Below the pieces are notes generated by a model. The model was not told the DNA's origin and did no database searches. It saw nothing but the letters and a program-made list of their open reading frames with translations. Position numbers and translations under genes: made by a program. Source: Deltaproteobacteria bacterium (GTDB lineage: Bacteria > Myxococcota_A > UBA796 > SXON01). From it: 54,903 bases of DNA. Shown one piece after another: positions 42,005 through 50,787 of the stretch; positions within the stretch are counted from its first letter, which is position 1; each line of letters starts with the position of its first letter. The stretch is from NCBI GenBank assembly GCA_947484175.1, contig CANKOI010000017.1:1-54903 (forward strand), given 5' to 3'.

Positions 42005-43465
42005 ATGTACACCTTTGATCCGGATCGGCTGGCGAAGCTCGACACCCTGCGTGCTGACGGGGTGAATCCCTACCCGATGGGGCGCACGCCCACCCTTCAT
42101 GCCGACGAGGCCGAAGGACTGGCGGCGGGGCGCGAAACGCCGGAGGCCCTCGCGGAGCTGGGCGCCGAGTTCCTGTTCGCCGGGCGCCTGATGTTCAAGA
42201 ACGAGATGGGCAAGGCGGGCTTCGGCCGCGTGCTCGATGGCACAGGCCGACTGCAAATTTACGTGAAGCGAGATGTGGTGGGCGAAGACGTCTTCACCGC
42301 CTGGAAAAGGCTCGATCTGGGCGACCAGATCGAGGCCGCCGGCGGCCTCATGCGCACGCGCACTGGCGAACTCACCTTGCATGTGACCTCGCTCCGTCTG
42401 TTGGCGAAGTGCATCCGCTCGCTGCCGGACAAGTGGCACGGCGTGGAGGACCCGGAGCTGCGCCGGCGCCAGCGGTACCTCGACCTCTTCGTGAACGAGG
42501 AGGCGCGGGCCACATTCCGGAAGCGCAGCCAGATCGTTCGCCACATCCGTACGTTCCTCGAAGCACGCGGCTTTCTGGAAGTCGAAACCCCGATGATGCA
42601 CGCCATCCCCGGCGGGGCCACGGCGCGTCCCTTTCAGACGCACCACAACGCGCTCGACATGGAGCTGTTCCTGCGGGTGGCGCCCGAGCTCTACTTGAAG
42701 CGGCTCATCGTCGGGGGCATGGAGCGGGTCTTCGAGATCAACCGGAACTTCCGCAACGAGGGCATCGACTCCACGCACAACCCCGAATTCACGATGCTGG
42801 AGTTCTATCAGGCCTACGCCACCTGGCAGGAGCTCGCCGAGCTCACCGAGGAGCTGATCCACCAGCTGGTGCACGAGGTTTCTGGCGCCGAGGTGCTGAC
42901 CTATCAGGGCGTCGAGATCTCGTTCGCACGCCCCTTTCGGCAGGCCGGCTACGACGAGCTGGTTGCCGCGGCGCTCGGCCTCCCGCGGGAGTCTGTCCAC
43001 GACCTCCCCACGCTTCGGGCGGCCATCGGCGAGGGTGCGCCGGCCACGCTGGGAGCGTGCTGGGAGCGGGTGTTCGATGAACGGGTGGAGCGCACGCTCG
43101 TCCACCCCACGTTCGTGACCCGCTTCCCGGTGGAGCTCTCACCGCTGGCCCGTCGCAACGACGCCGAGCCCGAGATCGCCGACCGCTTCGAGCTGTTCAT
43201 CGCGGGCCGCGAGATCGCCAACGCCTTCAACGAGCTGGCCGACCCGGTTGATCAGTCCGAACGTTTCCTCGCGCAGGTGAAGACCAAGGACGCCGGAAAC
43301 CACGAAGCCATGCACTTCGACGCCGACTACATCGACGCCCTCTCGTACGGCATGCCCCCGACCGCTGGCGAGGGCCTCGGGATCGACCGCCTCGTCATGC
43401 TCCTGACCGACAGTCCGAGCATTCGGGACGTGATCCTGTTCCCCACGCTGCGCCGCAAGGAGTAG
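42005..43465 (+). CDS. lysS: Lysyl-tRNA synthetase, class II
   Basis: 486 residues. The N-terminal OB domain carries anticodon-binding strands (LFAGRLMFKNEMGKAGFGRV). The catalytic core has motif 2 RNFRNEG at 247-253 and motif 3 GEGLGIDRLVML at 455-466. THNPEFTMLEFYQAYA is diagnostic of LysS. It charges tRNA-Lys. It is slightly shorter than E. coli LysS at the N-terminus. The next gene is lolCE, a lysS-lol neighbourhood common in proteobacteria-like genomes. Confidence 0.97.
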   Translation: MYTFDPDRLAKLDTLRADGVNPYPMGRTPTLHADEAEGLAAGRETPEALAELGAEFLFAGRLMFKNEMGKAGFGRVLDGTGRLQIYVKRDVVGEDVFTAWKRLDLGDQIEAAGGLMRTRTGELTLHVTSLRLLAKCIRSLPDKWHGVEDPELRRRQRYLDLFVNEEARATFRKRSQIVRHIRTFLEARGFLEVETPMMHAIPGGATARPFQTHHNALDMELFLRVAPELYLKRLIVGGMERVFEINRNFRNEGIDSTHNPEFTMLEFYQAYATWQELAELTEELIHQLVHEVSGAEVLTYQGVEISFARPFRQAGYDELVAAALGLPRESVHDLPTLRAAIGEGAPATLGACWERVFDERVERTLVHPTFVTRFPVELSPLARRNDAEPEIADRFELFIAGREIANAFNELADPVDQSERFLAQVKTKDAGNHEAMHFDADYIDALSYGMPPTAGEGLGIDRLVMLLTDSPSIRDVILFPTLRRKE

Positions 43466-43509
43466 CGCGCCCTCTCCCTGCCTTGTGGTGAGTTAGTCCC
43501 GCGGCCCAG

Positions 43510-44814
43510 ATGGACTTCGAGTACCTCATCGCGCTGAGCCACCTGCGATCCCGCAGGCAGGACGCTGGCATCTCGCTCATCGCGACGCTGAGCGTGGTGG
43601 GCGTGACCGTGGGCGTGGCCGTGTTGATCATGGTGATGTCGGTGATGGAGGGCTTCGAGATCGACCTCCGCCGCCAGATCCTCGGCAATCAGGCCCACGT
43701 GCTCCTGCTCGCCTATGGCGGCCCGTTGGAGGAGCCCGTCAAGGTGGCTGAGAAGGTGTCTCAAACGCCGGGTGTGGTGGCCGTGGCTCCGTTCACCTAC
43801 ACCGAGGTGATGCTCAAGAGCACCTACGGGGTTGCCGGCGCCATCCTCAAGGGCATCGATCCCGTGCGCTCCGTAGCGGTGAACGACATGGCCGACGACC
43901 TGAAGGCGGGGCCTCTGGGGGAGGGCGTTTCGCGGGAGCAGGCGCTGGTGCTGATCCGGGACCTCCACACGCCGCCCGTCGCGATCACCCAGGACATCGG
44001 CGACACCGAATTGCTGCCGGGCATCATCGTGGGGTCGGGCCTCGCCGAGTCGCTCAGCGTGTACCCGGGAGCCAAGCTCCACGTGATCAACCCGATCGGC
44101 GCCGGCACCGGGCCGATGGGCATGCCGATGCCCACCACGCGGGCCTACCGGGTCACCGCGACGGTCCACACCGGCATGTACGAGTACGACACCAAGTGGG
44201 CCTACATCTCGCTGGTCGACGCGCAGGACTTCATGGGACTGGGCGACGCCAGCACCGGCCTCGAAACTCGCCTGGAGGAAGACCTCATTTGGGAGGCCCC
44301 TTCGATGGCGCGTAAGGTGGAGCAGCAGGCCGGGCCGCTGTTCTACGCGAAGGACTGGCTCTCGATGAACGAGGCGCTCTTTCGCGCGCTGGCCACCGAG
44401 AAGTGGGTCATGGGCTTGATCCTCGCGCAGATCGTCAGCGTGGCGGCCCTCGGCATCGTCACCAACCTCATCGTGATGGTCGTCACCCGGGGGCGCGAGA
44501 TCTCGATCCTGCGGGCCATGGGCGCCTCCACGCGCATGATCCGGACGATCTTCGTCATGGAGGGCGTGGCCGTGGGGGTCGTGGGCACCGGCCTCGGCGT
44601 GCTTCTTGGGTTAGCGGGCTGCGCCTTCCTCTCCCGCTACAAGTATCCCCTCGACACCAACGTGTACTACCTCGACTCCCTGCCGGTGGTCGTCGTCCCG
44701 GAAACGGTGGCGGCCGTGGCCGTTGGCGCGCTGATCATCTGTTTTCTGGCCACGATCTACCCGGCGCGGCGCGCGGCGGGCATGGATCCGGTGGAAGGGT
44801 TGCGGTACGAGTGA
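43510..44814 (+). CDS. lolC: Lipoprotein-releasing system permease (LolC/LolE family)
   Basis: 434 residues. The N-terminus (FEYLIALSHLRSRRQDAGISLIATLSVVGVTVGVAVLIMVMSVMEGF) is the family hallmark. Four membrane helices lie at about 22-45, 300-325, 348-375 and 395-420, with a periplasmic domain between the first two. With LolD it extracts lipoproteins from the inner membrane for LolA. Only one permease gene is present here, so a homodimer (LolF-like) is likely unless another copy lies elsewhere. Its stop overlaps the lolD ATG by one base. Confidence 0.95.
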   Translation: MDFEYLIALSHLRSRRQDAGISLIATLSVVGVTVGVAVLIMVMSVMEGFEIDLRRQILGNQAHVLLLAYGGPLEEPVKVAEKVSQTPGVVAVAPFTYTEVMLKSTYGVAGAILKGIDPVRSVAVNDMADDLKAGPLGEGVSREQALVLIRDLHTPPVAITQDIGDTELLPGIIVGSGLAESLSVYPGAKLHVINPIGAGTGPMGMPMPTTRAYRVTATVHTGMYEYDTKWAYISLVDAQDFMGLGDASTGLETRLEEDLIWEAPSMARKVEQQAGPLFYAKDWLSMNEALFRALATEKWVMGLILAQIVSVAALGIVTNLIVMVVTRGREISILRAMGASTRMIRTIFVMEGVAVGVVGTGLGVLLGLAGCAFLSRYKYPLDTNVYYLDSLPVVVVPETVAAVAVGALIICFLATIYPARRAAGMDPVEGLRYE

Positions 44815-45494
44815 TGGGTCTGTCCGTCGCTGTTCGCGGAGTTTCCCGCACCTACGTGAAGGGTGCTGAGCGCATCGAGGTGCTGCGGGGAGCCGACATC
44901 GAGTTGGCGGCGGGAGGCAGTGTTGCGGTGGTAGGGCAGAGCGGCTCCGGAAAGAGCACTTTCCTGCACCTGCTCGGGGGGCTTGAGCGCCCTACGTCTG
45001 GCACCGTGCATATCGACGGACAGTCGCTGTACGCGCGGCCCGCCGCGGAGCTCGACGTTTTCCGCAACCGCTCCGTCGGGTTCATCTTTCAGTTCCATCA
45101 CCTGCTGCCCGACCACGGCGCGGTCGACAACGTCGCCATCCCGGGCCTCGTGGCACGCATGCCGAAAGCCGAGGCGAGAGCGTTGGCGGTGGCAGCGCTG
45201 CAGCGCGTGGGGTTGGGACACCGCCTTCAACACAAGCCGGGTGAGCTGAGCGGAGGGGAGCAGCAACGGGTGGCCATCGCGCGTGCGTTGCTGCTCGGCC
45301 CGGGCCTCGTACTGGCCGACGAACCGACGGGCAACCTCGATCCGCGCACGGCCGACGAAGTGATGGGGCTGCTGTTGGAGCTCAACCAGGAGCATGGCGC
45401 CACCTTGGTCGTGGTTACCCACTCCATGGAGCTGGCCCGCCGCTTTCCTCGTGTGGTGCGGGTGGTCGACGGCGCCTTCGCGGAGGCAGCGTGA
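44814..45494 (+). CDS. lolD: Lipoprotein-releasing system ATP-binding protein LolD
   Basis: 226 residues from the ATG at 44814; a GTG at 44811 is also possible. Walker A GQSGSGKST is at about 41-49, the Q-loop in FIFQFHHLLPDH, the signature LSGGEQQR, and Walker B LVLADEPTGNLD, the MacB/LolD variant. It powers lipoprotein release with LolC. Its stop overlaps the bamA GTG by 4 nt, coupling lipoprotein export to barrel assembly. Confidence 0.96.
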   Translation: MGLSVAVRGVSRTYVKGAERIEVLRGADIELAAGGSVAVVGQSGSGKSTFLHLLGGLERPTSGTVHIDGQSLYARPAAELDVFRNRSVGFIFQFHHLLPDHGAVDNVAIPGLVARMPKAEARALAVAALQRVGLGHRLQHKPGELSGGEQQRVAIARALLLGPGLVLADEPTGNLDPRTADEVMGLLLELNQEHGATLVVVTHSMELARRFPRVVRVVDGAFAEAA

Positions 45495-48067
45495 AACGCG
45501 CGCTCTGCTTCCTGTTCGCCGCTTTGGCTGGCACCGCCCACGCTCAGGAGGCCGAGCCCGCGCCTGCCGCTACTCCCGTGGCCCCTGTGGTGATCGACGA
45601 CCCCGGCGCCCCCATCTACGCGAACGGCATCGTGGGGCGGGTGCAGGTGCTCGGGCTCCGTCGTGTGGAAGAAGCCGCCGTGCTCGACGCCGTCGGCCTG
45701 CGCACGGGCGACACCCTCGCGCCCTGGAAGCTTCAGCGCGACATCAAGGCCATCTGGGCCACGGGCTACGTAGACGACGTCATCGTGCGCGTGGTGCCGG
45801 AGGCCACCGGCACGCTCGTGAGCTTCATCGTGCTCGAGAAGCCGGCGGTGCGCGAAGTTCGTTTCCGGGGCAACAAGAAGATCAAGGACGATGATCTGCG
45901 CGAAGCGGTGGACATCAGCACCCTCTCGGTACCCTCCGACCGCCGCATCGCCCAGAACGCCCGCACGATCCGCGACAAGTACCTCGAAAAGGGCTTCTAC
46001 CTAGCCACGGTCGAGCCCGCGCTCATCCCGGCCGGCGACGACCTCGTCGACCTCGAATTCGTCGTCACCGAAAATCGCAAGGTGATCGTTCAGAGCATCG
46101 ACATCACGGGCAACGAGGGCGTGCCCGATGCCAAGATCAAGCGCTTCCTCCAAACCAAGGAGGGGGGCATCGTTCCATGGCTCACGAGCTCGGGGAACTT
46201 CATCGAGGAGAACCTCGATAACGACGTGTATGTCGTGCGCTCCGTGCTGCTGGAGGAGGGCTACGTGGAGGCCCAGGTCGACCAGCCGAAGGTCTTCCTC
46301 TCGCCCGACAAGCGGCACATCTTCATCACGATTCACGTCACTGAAGGGCCGCGCTACAAGATCGGCAAGCTCAACCTCACGGGTGATTTCGTCGCCGCTG
46401 AGGGGCTCACGGCCGGCGCGGTGAGGGCGCTGGCCGAAGGCAAGAACCTGCGCGACGTGCAGGAGGCCCTTCGCCGCGACACCGCGGCGGGCGTGGTGAT
46501 CGACGAGAGTTGGTCGCCTAAGGTGGAGCGCCGCCTGTTCGACTTTGCGGGCTCCGGTCAGCCGCTGCGCACCGGCGACTGGTTCAAGATCACCACGATG
46601 CAGGGGGTCACGCAGCGCGTCTCCGACCTCTACGGCGATCAGGGCTACGCGTTCGCCAACGTCGTCCCGCTGCCTTCGCCCGATCCCGCATCGGGTGTGG
46701 TCGACCTCACCTTCGACATCCAGAAGGGCGAGAAGATGAAGATCGGCCGGATCAACATCACCGGCAACGATCCCACGTTCGACAAGGTGGTGCGTCGGGA
46801 GATTCCGATCAACGAAGGCGAGGACTACCAGGGCAGCCGCATCCGCGAGGCGCGTGAGCGGTTGGAGAGGCTTGGGTTCTTCGAAACCGTGGAGATCAGC
46901 ACGCCGCGCTCCACGGAGGAGCGCACCCTCGACATGAACGTGGACGTGTCGGAGCGCCCCACTGGAAGTTTCACGGTGGGTGCCGGGTTCAGCTCGGTCG
47001 ACAGCTTCCTGCTCACCGCGAACATCCAGAAGTCCAACTTCTTCGGCCTCGGCTGGGTGGTTTCACTGGCGGGCAACATCAGCCGCCCCACGCAGACTGC
47101 GAGCGTCGACTTCTACGACCCCTACTTTCTCGATTCGCGCTGGACGATGCGCGTGAGCGGCTTCTACAACCAGCGCAGCTACATCGAAGACGAGTACCAG
47201 CGGGGCGGCGTGTTTCAGGTGGGCCGCTACCTCGATGCGCGCGACGACATTCGGCTCGCGCTTGACTACACCATCGAAGACAACGGTCTCCTCTCGCTCG
47301 ACGAGTACAAGGAGCGCCTGTTCGGCGGCCAGCTCTACCGCAACGGCGTCACCTCCTCCGGCGGCCTCACCTTCGAGATCGACAAGCGGAACAACCGCAT
47401 CAATGCCACGCGCGGCATGAAGTTCTCGATCTCCAGCGACCTCGCGGGGGGCCTGCGCCTCAACGAGAAGGAGGTCCTGTCGATCTTCGGCGGCGACTTC
47501 AACTACTGGGAGACGAAGGCGAACTTCCGCTTCTACCAGCCGTTGGTGAAAGACGATTGGCTGGTGTTCAAGTACAACCTGTCGGCCGGCTACATCCAGA
47601 GCACCGACGGCAGCGTCGTCCCCTACATCCACCGCTACCGGGCGGGCGGTATTCTCAGCATCCGCGGCTTTGAGCCCTACGCGCTTGGCCCCTCCATCCG
47701 GGCCTCCGGGTTCCGCGACTACAGCCAGACGCGCACGTCCTTCGTTGGCACGGAAGACCCGCAGGCCGCCGACGATCGTTTGGTCATCGGCGGTACCCAG
47801 ACCCTCATCAACCAGTTCGAGATCGAGTCGCCCATCGTCAAGGCGGCGGGCATCTCGCTGGTGGCGTTCCTCGATGCGGGCAACACTTTCGGCGATGTCG
47901 AAGGCAACGGCAACGTAGACCTCGGCGACCTCCGCACCAGCGTGGGCTTCGGCATCCGCTGGTTCAGCCCCATCGGCCCGTTGCGCTTCGAGTGGGGATT
48001 CCCGCTCGAGCCGTTGCCCGACGAACGTACGGCCGTCTTCGACTTCACCATCGGCAGCGCCTTCTGA
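45491..48067 (+). CDS. bamA: Outer-membrane protein assembly factor BamA
   Basis: 858 residues from a GTG. A signal peptide (MKRALCFLFAALAGTAHA) precedes an Ala/Pro linker. About five POTRA domains follow from residue 50 (VGRVQVLGLRRVEEAAVLDA, VREVRFRGNKKIKDDDLREA, VQSIDITGNEGVPDAKIK, YKIGKLNLTGDF, MKIGRINITGNDPTFDKVV). The Omp85 barrel starts at about 490 (GSFTVGAGFSSVDSFLLTANI) and contains the conserved SIRGFEPYALGP loop. The C-terminus ends in Phe (TIGSAF), the usual barrel signal. It is essential for folding outer-membrane proteins. Confidence 0.98.
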   Translation: MKRALCFLFAALAGTAHAQEAEPAPAATPVAPVVIDDPGAPIYANGIVGRVQVLGLRRVEEAAVLDAVGLRTGDTLAPWKLQRDIKAIWATGYVDDVIVRVVPEATGTLVSFIVLEKPAVREVRFRGNKKIKDDDLREAVDISTLSVPSDRRIAQNARTIRDKYLEKGFYLATVEPALIPAGDDLVDLEFVVTENRKVIVQSIDITGNEGVPDAKIKRFLQTKEGGIVPWLTSSGNFIEENLDNDVYVVRSVLLEEGYVEAQVDQPKVFLSPDKRHIFITIHVTEGPRYKIGKLNLTGDFVAAEGLTAGAVRALAEGKNLRDVQEALRRDTAAGVVIDESWSPKVERRLFDFAGSGQPLRTGDWFKITTMQGVTQRVSDLYGDQGYAFANVVPLPSPDPASGVVDLTFDIQKGEKMKIGRINITGNDPTFDKVVRREIPINEGEDYQGSRIREARERLERLGFFETVEISTPRSTEERTLDMNVDVSERPTGSFTVGAGFSSVDSFLLTANIQKSNFFGLGWVVSLAGNISRPTQTASVDFYDPYFLDSRWTMRVSGFYNQRSYIEDEYQRGGVFQVGRYLDARDDIRLALDYTIEDNGLLSLDEYKERLFGGQLYRNGVTSSGGLTFEIDKRNNRINATRGMKFSISSDLAGGLRLNEKEVLSIFGGDFNYWETKANFRFYQPLVKDDWLVFKYNLSAGYIQSTDGSVVPYIHRYRAGGILSIRGFEPYALGPSIRASGFRDYSQTRTSFVGTEDPQAADDRLVIGGTQTLINQFEIESPIVKAAGISLVAFLDAGNTFGDVEGNGNVDLGDLRTSVGFGIRWFSPIGPLRFEWGFPLEPLPDERTAVFDFTIGSAF

Positions 48068-48084
48068 GCGCGTTTGGAGCCTCC

Positions 48085-48615
48085 ATGTTCACGCGTTTCT
48101 TCGCACTCCTTGCCATCTGCTTCCTCTTCGCCGGGAGCGCCCTCGCCGAAGTGAAGGTGGCGGTCGTCGACTTTCAGCGCGCCCTCAACGAAGTGAACGA
48201 GGCTGCTGGGGTCCGCGCGAAGCTGGAGGGGATGTACGGCGAGCGCAAGGCCGCCATCGAGAAGATGCAGAAGACGCTCGAAGCCAAGAAGGCCGAGTAC
48301 GAGAAACAATCCTCCATCCTCAGTGACTCGGCGCGCAAGGCCAAGGAGGAGGAGCTGATGAAGGCCTCGATGGAGTTCCAGCAGACCTACTCCCGCGCCG
48401 AAGGCGAGATGCAGCAGGCCTACTACGCGGCGATGCAGGACTTCATCGAGAAGATGAAGAAGATCTCGGTCGCGATTGGGCAGGAGCGCGGGTACACCGT
48501 CGTGCTCGAAGCCACCGAGGGCGGGGTGGTGTACTGGTCCGATTCGGTGGACATCACGAACGAGATGATCAAGCGTTACAACGCCGCGAATCCGGCTACC
48601 TCGCCGAAGAAGTAA
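48085..48615 (+). CDS. skp: Periplasmic chaperone Skp/OmpH
   Basis: 176 residues from the ATG at 48085 with a signal peptide (LLAICFLFAGSALA). The mature N-terminus VKVAVVDFQRALNE is the Skp beta strand. Residues about 45-130 form the charged coiled-coil tentacles (MQKTLEAKKAEYEKQ, ARKAKEEELMKA). It is slightly longer than E. coli Skp. It holds unfolded outer-membrane proteins for BamA, directly upstream. GGAGCC precedes the ATG. Confidence 0.94.
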   Translation: MFTRFFALLAICFLFAGSALAEVKVAVVDFQRALNEVNEAAGVRAKLEGMYGERKAAIEKMQKTLEAKKAEYEKQSSILSDSARKAKEEELMKASMEFQQTYSRAEGEMQQAYYAAMQDFIEKMKKISVAIGQERGYTVVLEATEGGVVYWSDSVDITNEMIKRYNAANPATSPKK

Positions 48616-48616
48616 G

Positions 48617-49624
48617 GTGCGCCTCGATGAACTTGCCGCCGCGGTAGGCGGCACCGTGGATGGCGACCCCTCGGTGGAGATCTCGGGAGTAGCGGGCCTC
48701 GAGGAAGCCGGTCCCGGTGAGATTTCTTTCCTCAGCAACCGTCGGTACGCCACGCTTTTCCGAGCGAGCCGCGCGGGTGCTGTCCTCGTAGGGGTGAACG
48801 AAGCGGTGTGGGGGCGCACCGTGGTGCGCTGTCCGGATGCTTACCTTGCCTTCGCGCGGGCCCTCTCGCTCTTCCACCCCGTCGACCAGGCCCCCCCCGG
48901 CGTCCATCCGCTGGCTGTGGTGGAGGGAACCGCTGTGGGAGCCAGAGTGATGGCGTTCGCGTTCATCGGGCCCGGCGCCACGGTGGGGGAGGGAACGGTG
49001 GTGCAGCCGCACTGCTACGTGGGGGCAGGCGCCACGGTCGGGCGCGACTGCCTCCTCATGGCCGGTTCCGTCGTGATGGAGGGGTGCCGCGTAGGCGACC
49101 GGAGCGTACTCAACCCCGGAGCGGTGATCGGCGGCGAGGGCTTCGGTTTTGTGCCCACGCCCGAAGGATTGGTGAAGATCCCACAGACGGGGCGCGCTGT
49201 CGTCGGCGATGACGTGGAGGTGGGGGCCAACAGCTGTGTGGACCGCGCGGCTCTCGGCGCCACCCTCGTGGGCAACGGCAGCAAGCTCGACAACCTCGTC
49301 CAGGTGGGCCACGGCGCCGAGATCGGGGAGCACAACGTGCTGGTGGCATACAGCGCTGTCGCGGGCAGCACCCGCACCGGCAAGGGCGTGACGATGGCCG
49401 CCCGCACGCTGCTGCTTGGCCACCTCGACATTGGGGAGGGGGCCACGATCGGTGCCATGTCGATGGTCACCGGCGACGTGCCGGCCGGCGCACGGCGTAC
49501 GGGTGTTCCCGCGCTCGAGCACCGCGACTGGTTGCGCGTGGCCAACGCCACCAAGGAGCTGCCCGCGCTGTTGAAGCGGGTCGCCGCGCTTGAACGGCGC
49601 CTCGCCGACGACGGAACCGGGTAG
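48617..49624 (+). CDS. lpxD: UDP-3-O-acylglucosamine N-acyltransferase
   Basis: 335 residues from a GTG two bases after the skp stop codon. The N-terminal uridine-binding domain (LDELAAAVGGTVDGD, GEISFLSNRRY) is followed by a left-handed beta helix of hexapeptide repeats (about 100-290). Catalytic His232 lies in DNLVQVGHGAEIGEHN. It transfers a 3-hydroxyacyl chain from ACP to UDP-glucosamine in lipid A synthesis. A short C-terminal helix (ELPALLKRVAALERRL) would contact acyl-ACP. Confidence 0.97.
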   Translation: MRLDELAAAVGGTVDGDPSVEISGVAGLEEAGPGEISFLSNRRYATLFRASRAGAVLVGVNEAVWGRTVVRCPDAYLAFARALSLFHPVDQAPPGVHPLAVVEGTAVGARVMAFAFIGPGATVGEGTVVQPHCYVGAGATVGRDCLLMAGSVVMEGCRVGDRSVLNPGAVIGGEGFGFVPTPEGLVKIPQTGRAVVGDDVEVGANSCVDRAALGATLVGNGSKLDNLVQVGHGAEIGEHNVLVAYSAVAGSTRTGKGVTMAARTLLLGHLDIGEGATIGAMSMVTGDVPAGARRTGVPALEHRDWLRVANATKELPALLKRVAALERRLADDGTG

Positions 49625-49633
49625 GGAGCGCAC

Positions 49634-50080
49634 ATGGACATCCTGGAAATCATGGCGATGTTGCCGCACCGGTACCCCTTCCTGATGATCGATCGGGTGG
49701 TGGAGCTGGAGCCCGGCAAGCGGGTCGTCGCGATTAAGAACGTGACGATCAACGAGCCGCACTTCGCGGGCCACTTTCCCGGGCAGCCGGTGATGCCCGG
49801 CGTACTGGTGGTGGAGGCGGTCGCGCAGGCGTGCGGGATCATGGCGATGAGCGCCCATCCTTCGTTCCGCGAGCGCCCGCTCTACCTGCTGGGCTTAGAC
49901 GGCATCCGGTTCCGAGCCCCGATCCGGCCCGGAGATCAGCTGCGAATCGTGGTCGACAAGACCGGCGAGAAGCGGGGCATCTGGTTTTTCGACGCGAATG
50001 TGAGCGTGGAGGGCAAGACCGTTGTCGAAGGAAAGGTGATGGCGACCGTGATCGTCGATCGCCCTGGAGCCTCAGAATGA
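49634..50080 (+). CDS. fabZ: 3-hydroxyacyl-ACP dehydratase FabZ
   Basis: 148 residues. LPHRYPFLMIDRV and EPHFAGHFPGQPVMPGVLVVEAVAQ contain the catalytic His47 and Glu61 of the hot-dog dehydratase. It dehydrates 3-hydroxyacyl-ACP in fatty-acid elongation and competes with LpxA/LpxD for the substrate. It starts 9 nt after lpxD. Its stop overlaps the next gene by ATGA. lpxA, which usually follows, is absent here. Confidence 0.97.
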   Translation: MDILEIMAMLPHRYPFLMIDRVVELEPGKRVVAIKNVTINEPHFAGHFPGQPVMPGVLVVEAVAQACGIMAMSAHPSFRERPLYLLGLDGIRFRAPIRPGDQLRIVVDKTGEKRGIWFFDANVSVEGKTVVEGKVMATVIVDRPGASE

Positions 50081-50787
50081 TTGCTTTCCTTCTCGCATGC
50101 GCAGACGGCCCCGAGGTCGTGCCCTTCAACACCTTCGCCGACGTGCATCAGCCGCAGCTGGAGATCAACGCCGGAAACCTCGCGCCGCGGGGGCGCCGTA
50201 TCCAGGTGTTCGTCCATCCCGAGCTGGAAGGGGTGTGCCGGGCGCTTCCGGACCTGCGTGCCAGTGTGGACGGGGTGCCGCTCACCCGGCTCCATGGCAA
50301 GTACGACGATGGCAACCTCCGGTATGATCGCGACTGCTTCGTTTACGAGTTTGAGGGTCTCGCCGATGTGGTGGGCAAGGTCGCGGCCAACCCCGACAAC
50401 GTGGTGACGGTGAGCGACGGCATCACCACGCTCGCAGCCACGGTGCATCAACTCTTCTCCGAGCCCCGTTTCGAGGGACCGACCGCCCCGGTTGCCGCGG
50501 GCAGCGAGGTGGTGCTCACGCTCGTGCCGGCCGGCGACAACGTCGATCCCACCGTGGTCGTTTCGGTCGACCTCACGGTGGAGGGGAGTCCCAAACTCTC
50601 CGTTCCGGCGGCGGCAGCGAAGGACGGTATTCGGTTCACACTCCCGGCAGACGTTCACGGCGCCGTGTCTGTGGAGGTCTTCGGGACGCTGGCGTACAAC
50701 CCGCCCGTCACCGCCTGCGTCGTGGCGGCGAAATGCAGTGCTTCGAGGGTGTTCGTGGCGCCACCCATGGCGCTCACGGTCCAGTAG
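50077..50787 (+). CDS. Putative lipoprotein coupled to fabZ
   Basis: 236 residues. A very short signal (MIAFLLACADG) ends in a lipobox at Cys8. The mature part is beta-rich, with an Ig-like feel (VVVSVDLTVEGSPKLSVPA, GAVSVEVFGTLAYNPP), plus cysteines at EGVCRALP, RDCFVY and ACVVAAKCS that may pair. No family is recognised. Its ATG overlaps the fabZ stop by 4 nt, so it is translated with the lipid A/fatty-acid genes. Its 3' end overlaps the convergent gene by 14 bp. Confidence 0.75.
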   Translation: MIAFLLACADGPEVVPFNTFADVHQPQLEINAGNLAPRGRRIQVFVHPELEGVCRALPDLRASVDGVPLTRLHGKYDDGNLRYDRDCFVYEFEGLADVVGKVAANPDNVVTVSDGITTLAATVHQLFSEPRFEGPTAPVAAGSEVVLTLVPAGDNVDPTVVVSVDLTVEGSPKLSVPAAAAKDGIRFTLPADVHGAVSVEVFGTLAYNPPVTACVVAAKCSASRVFVAPPMALTVQ

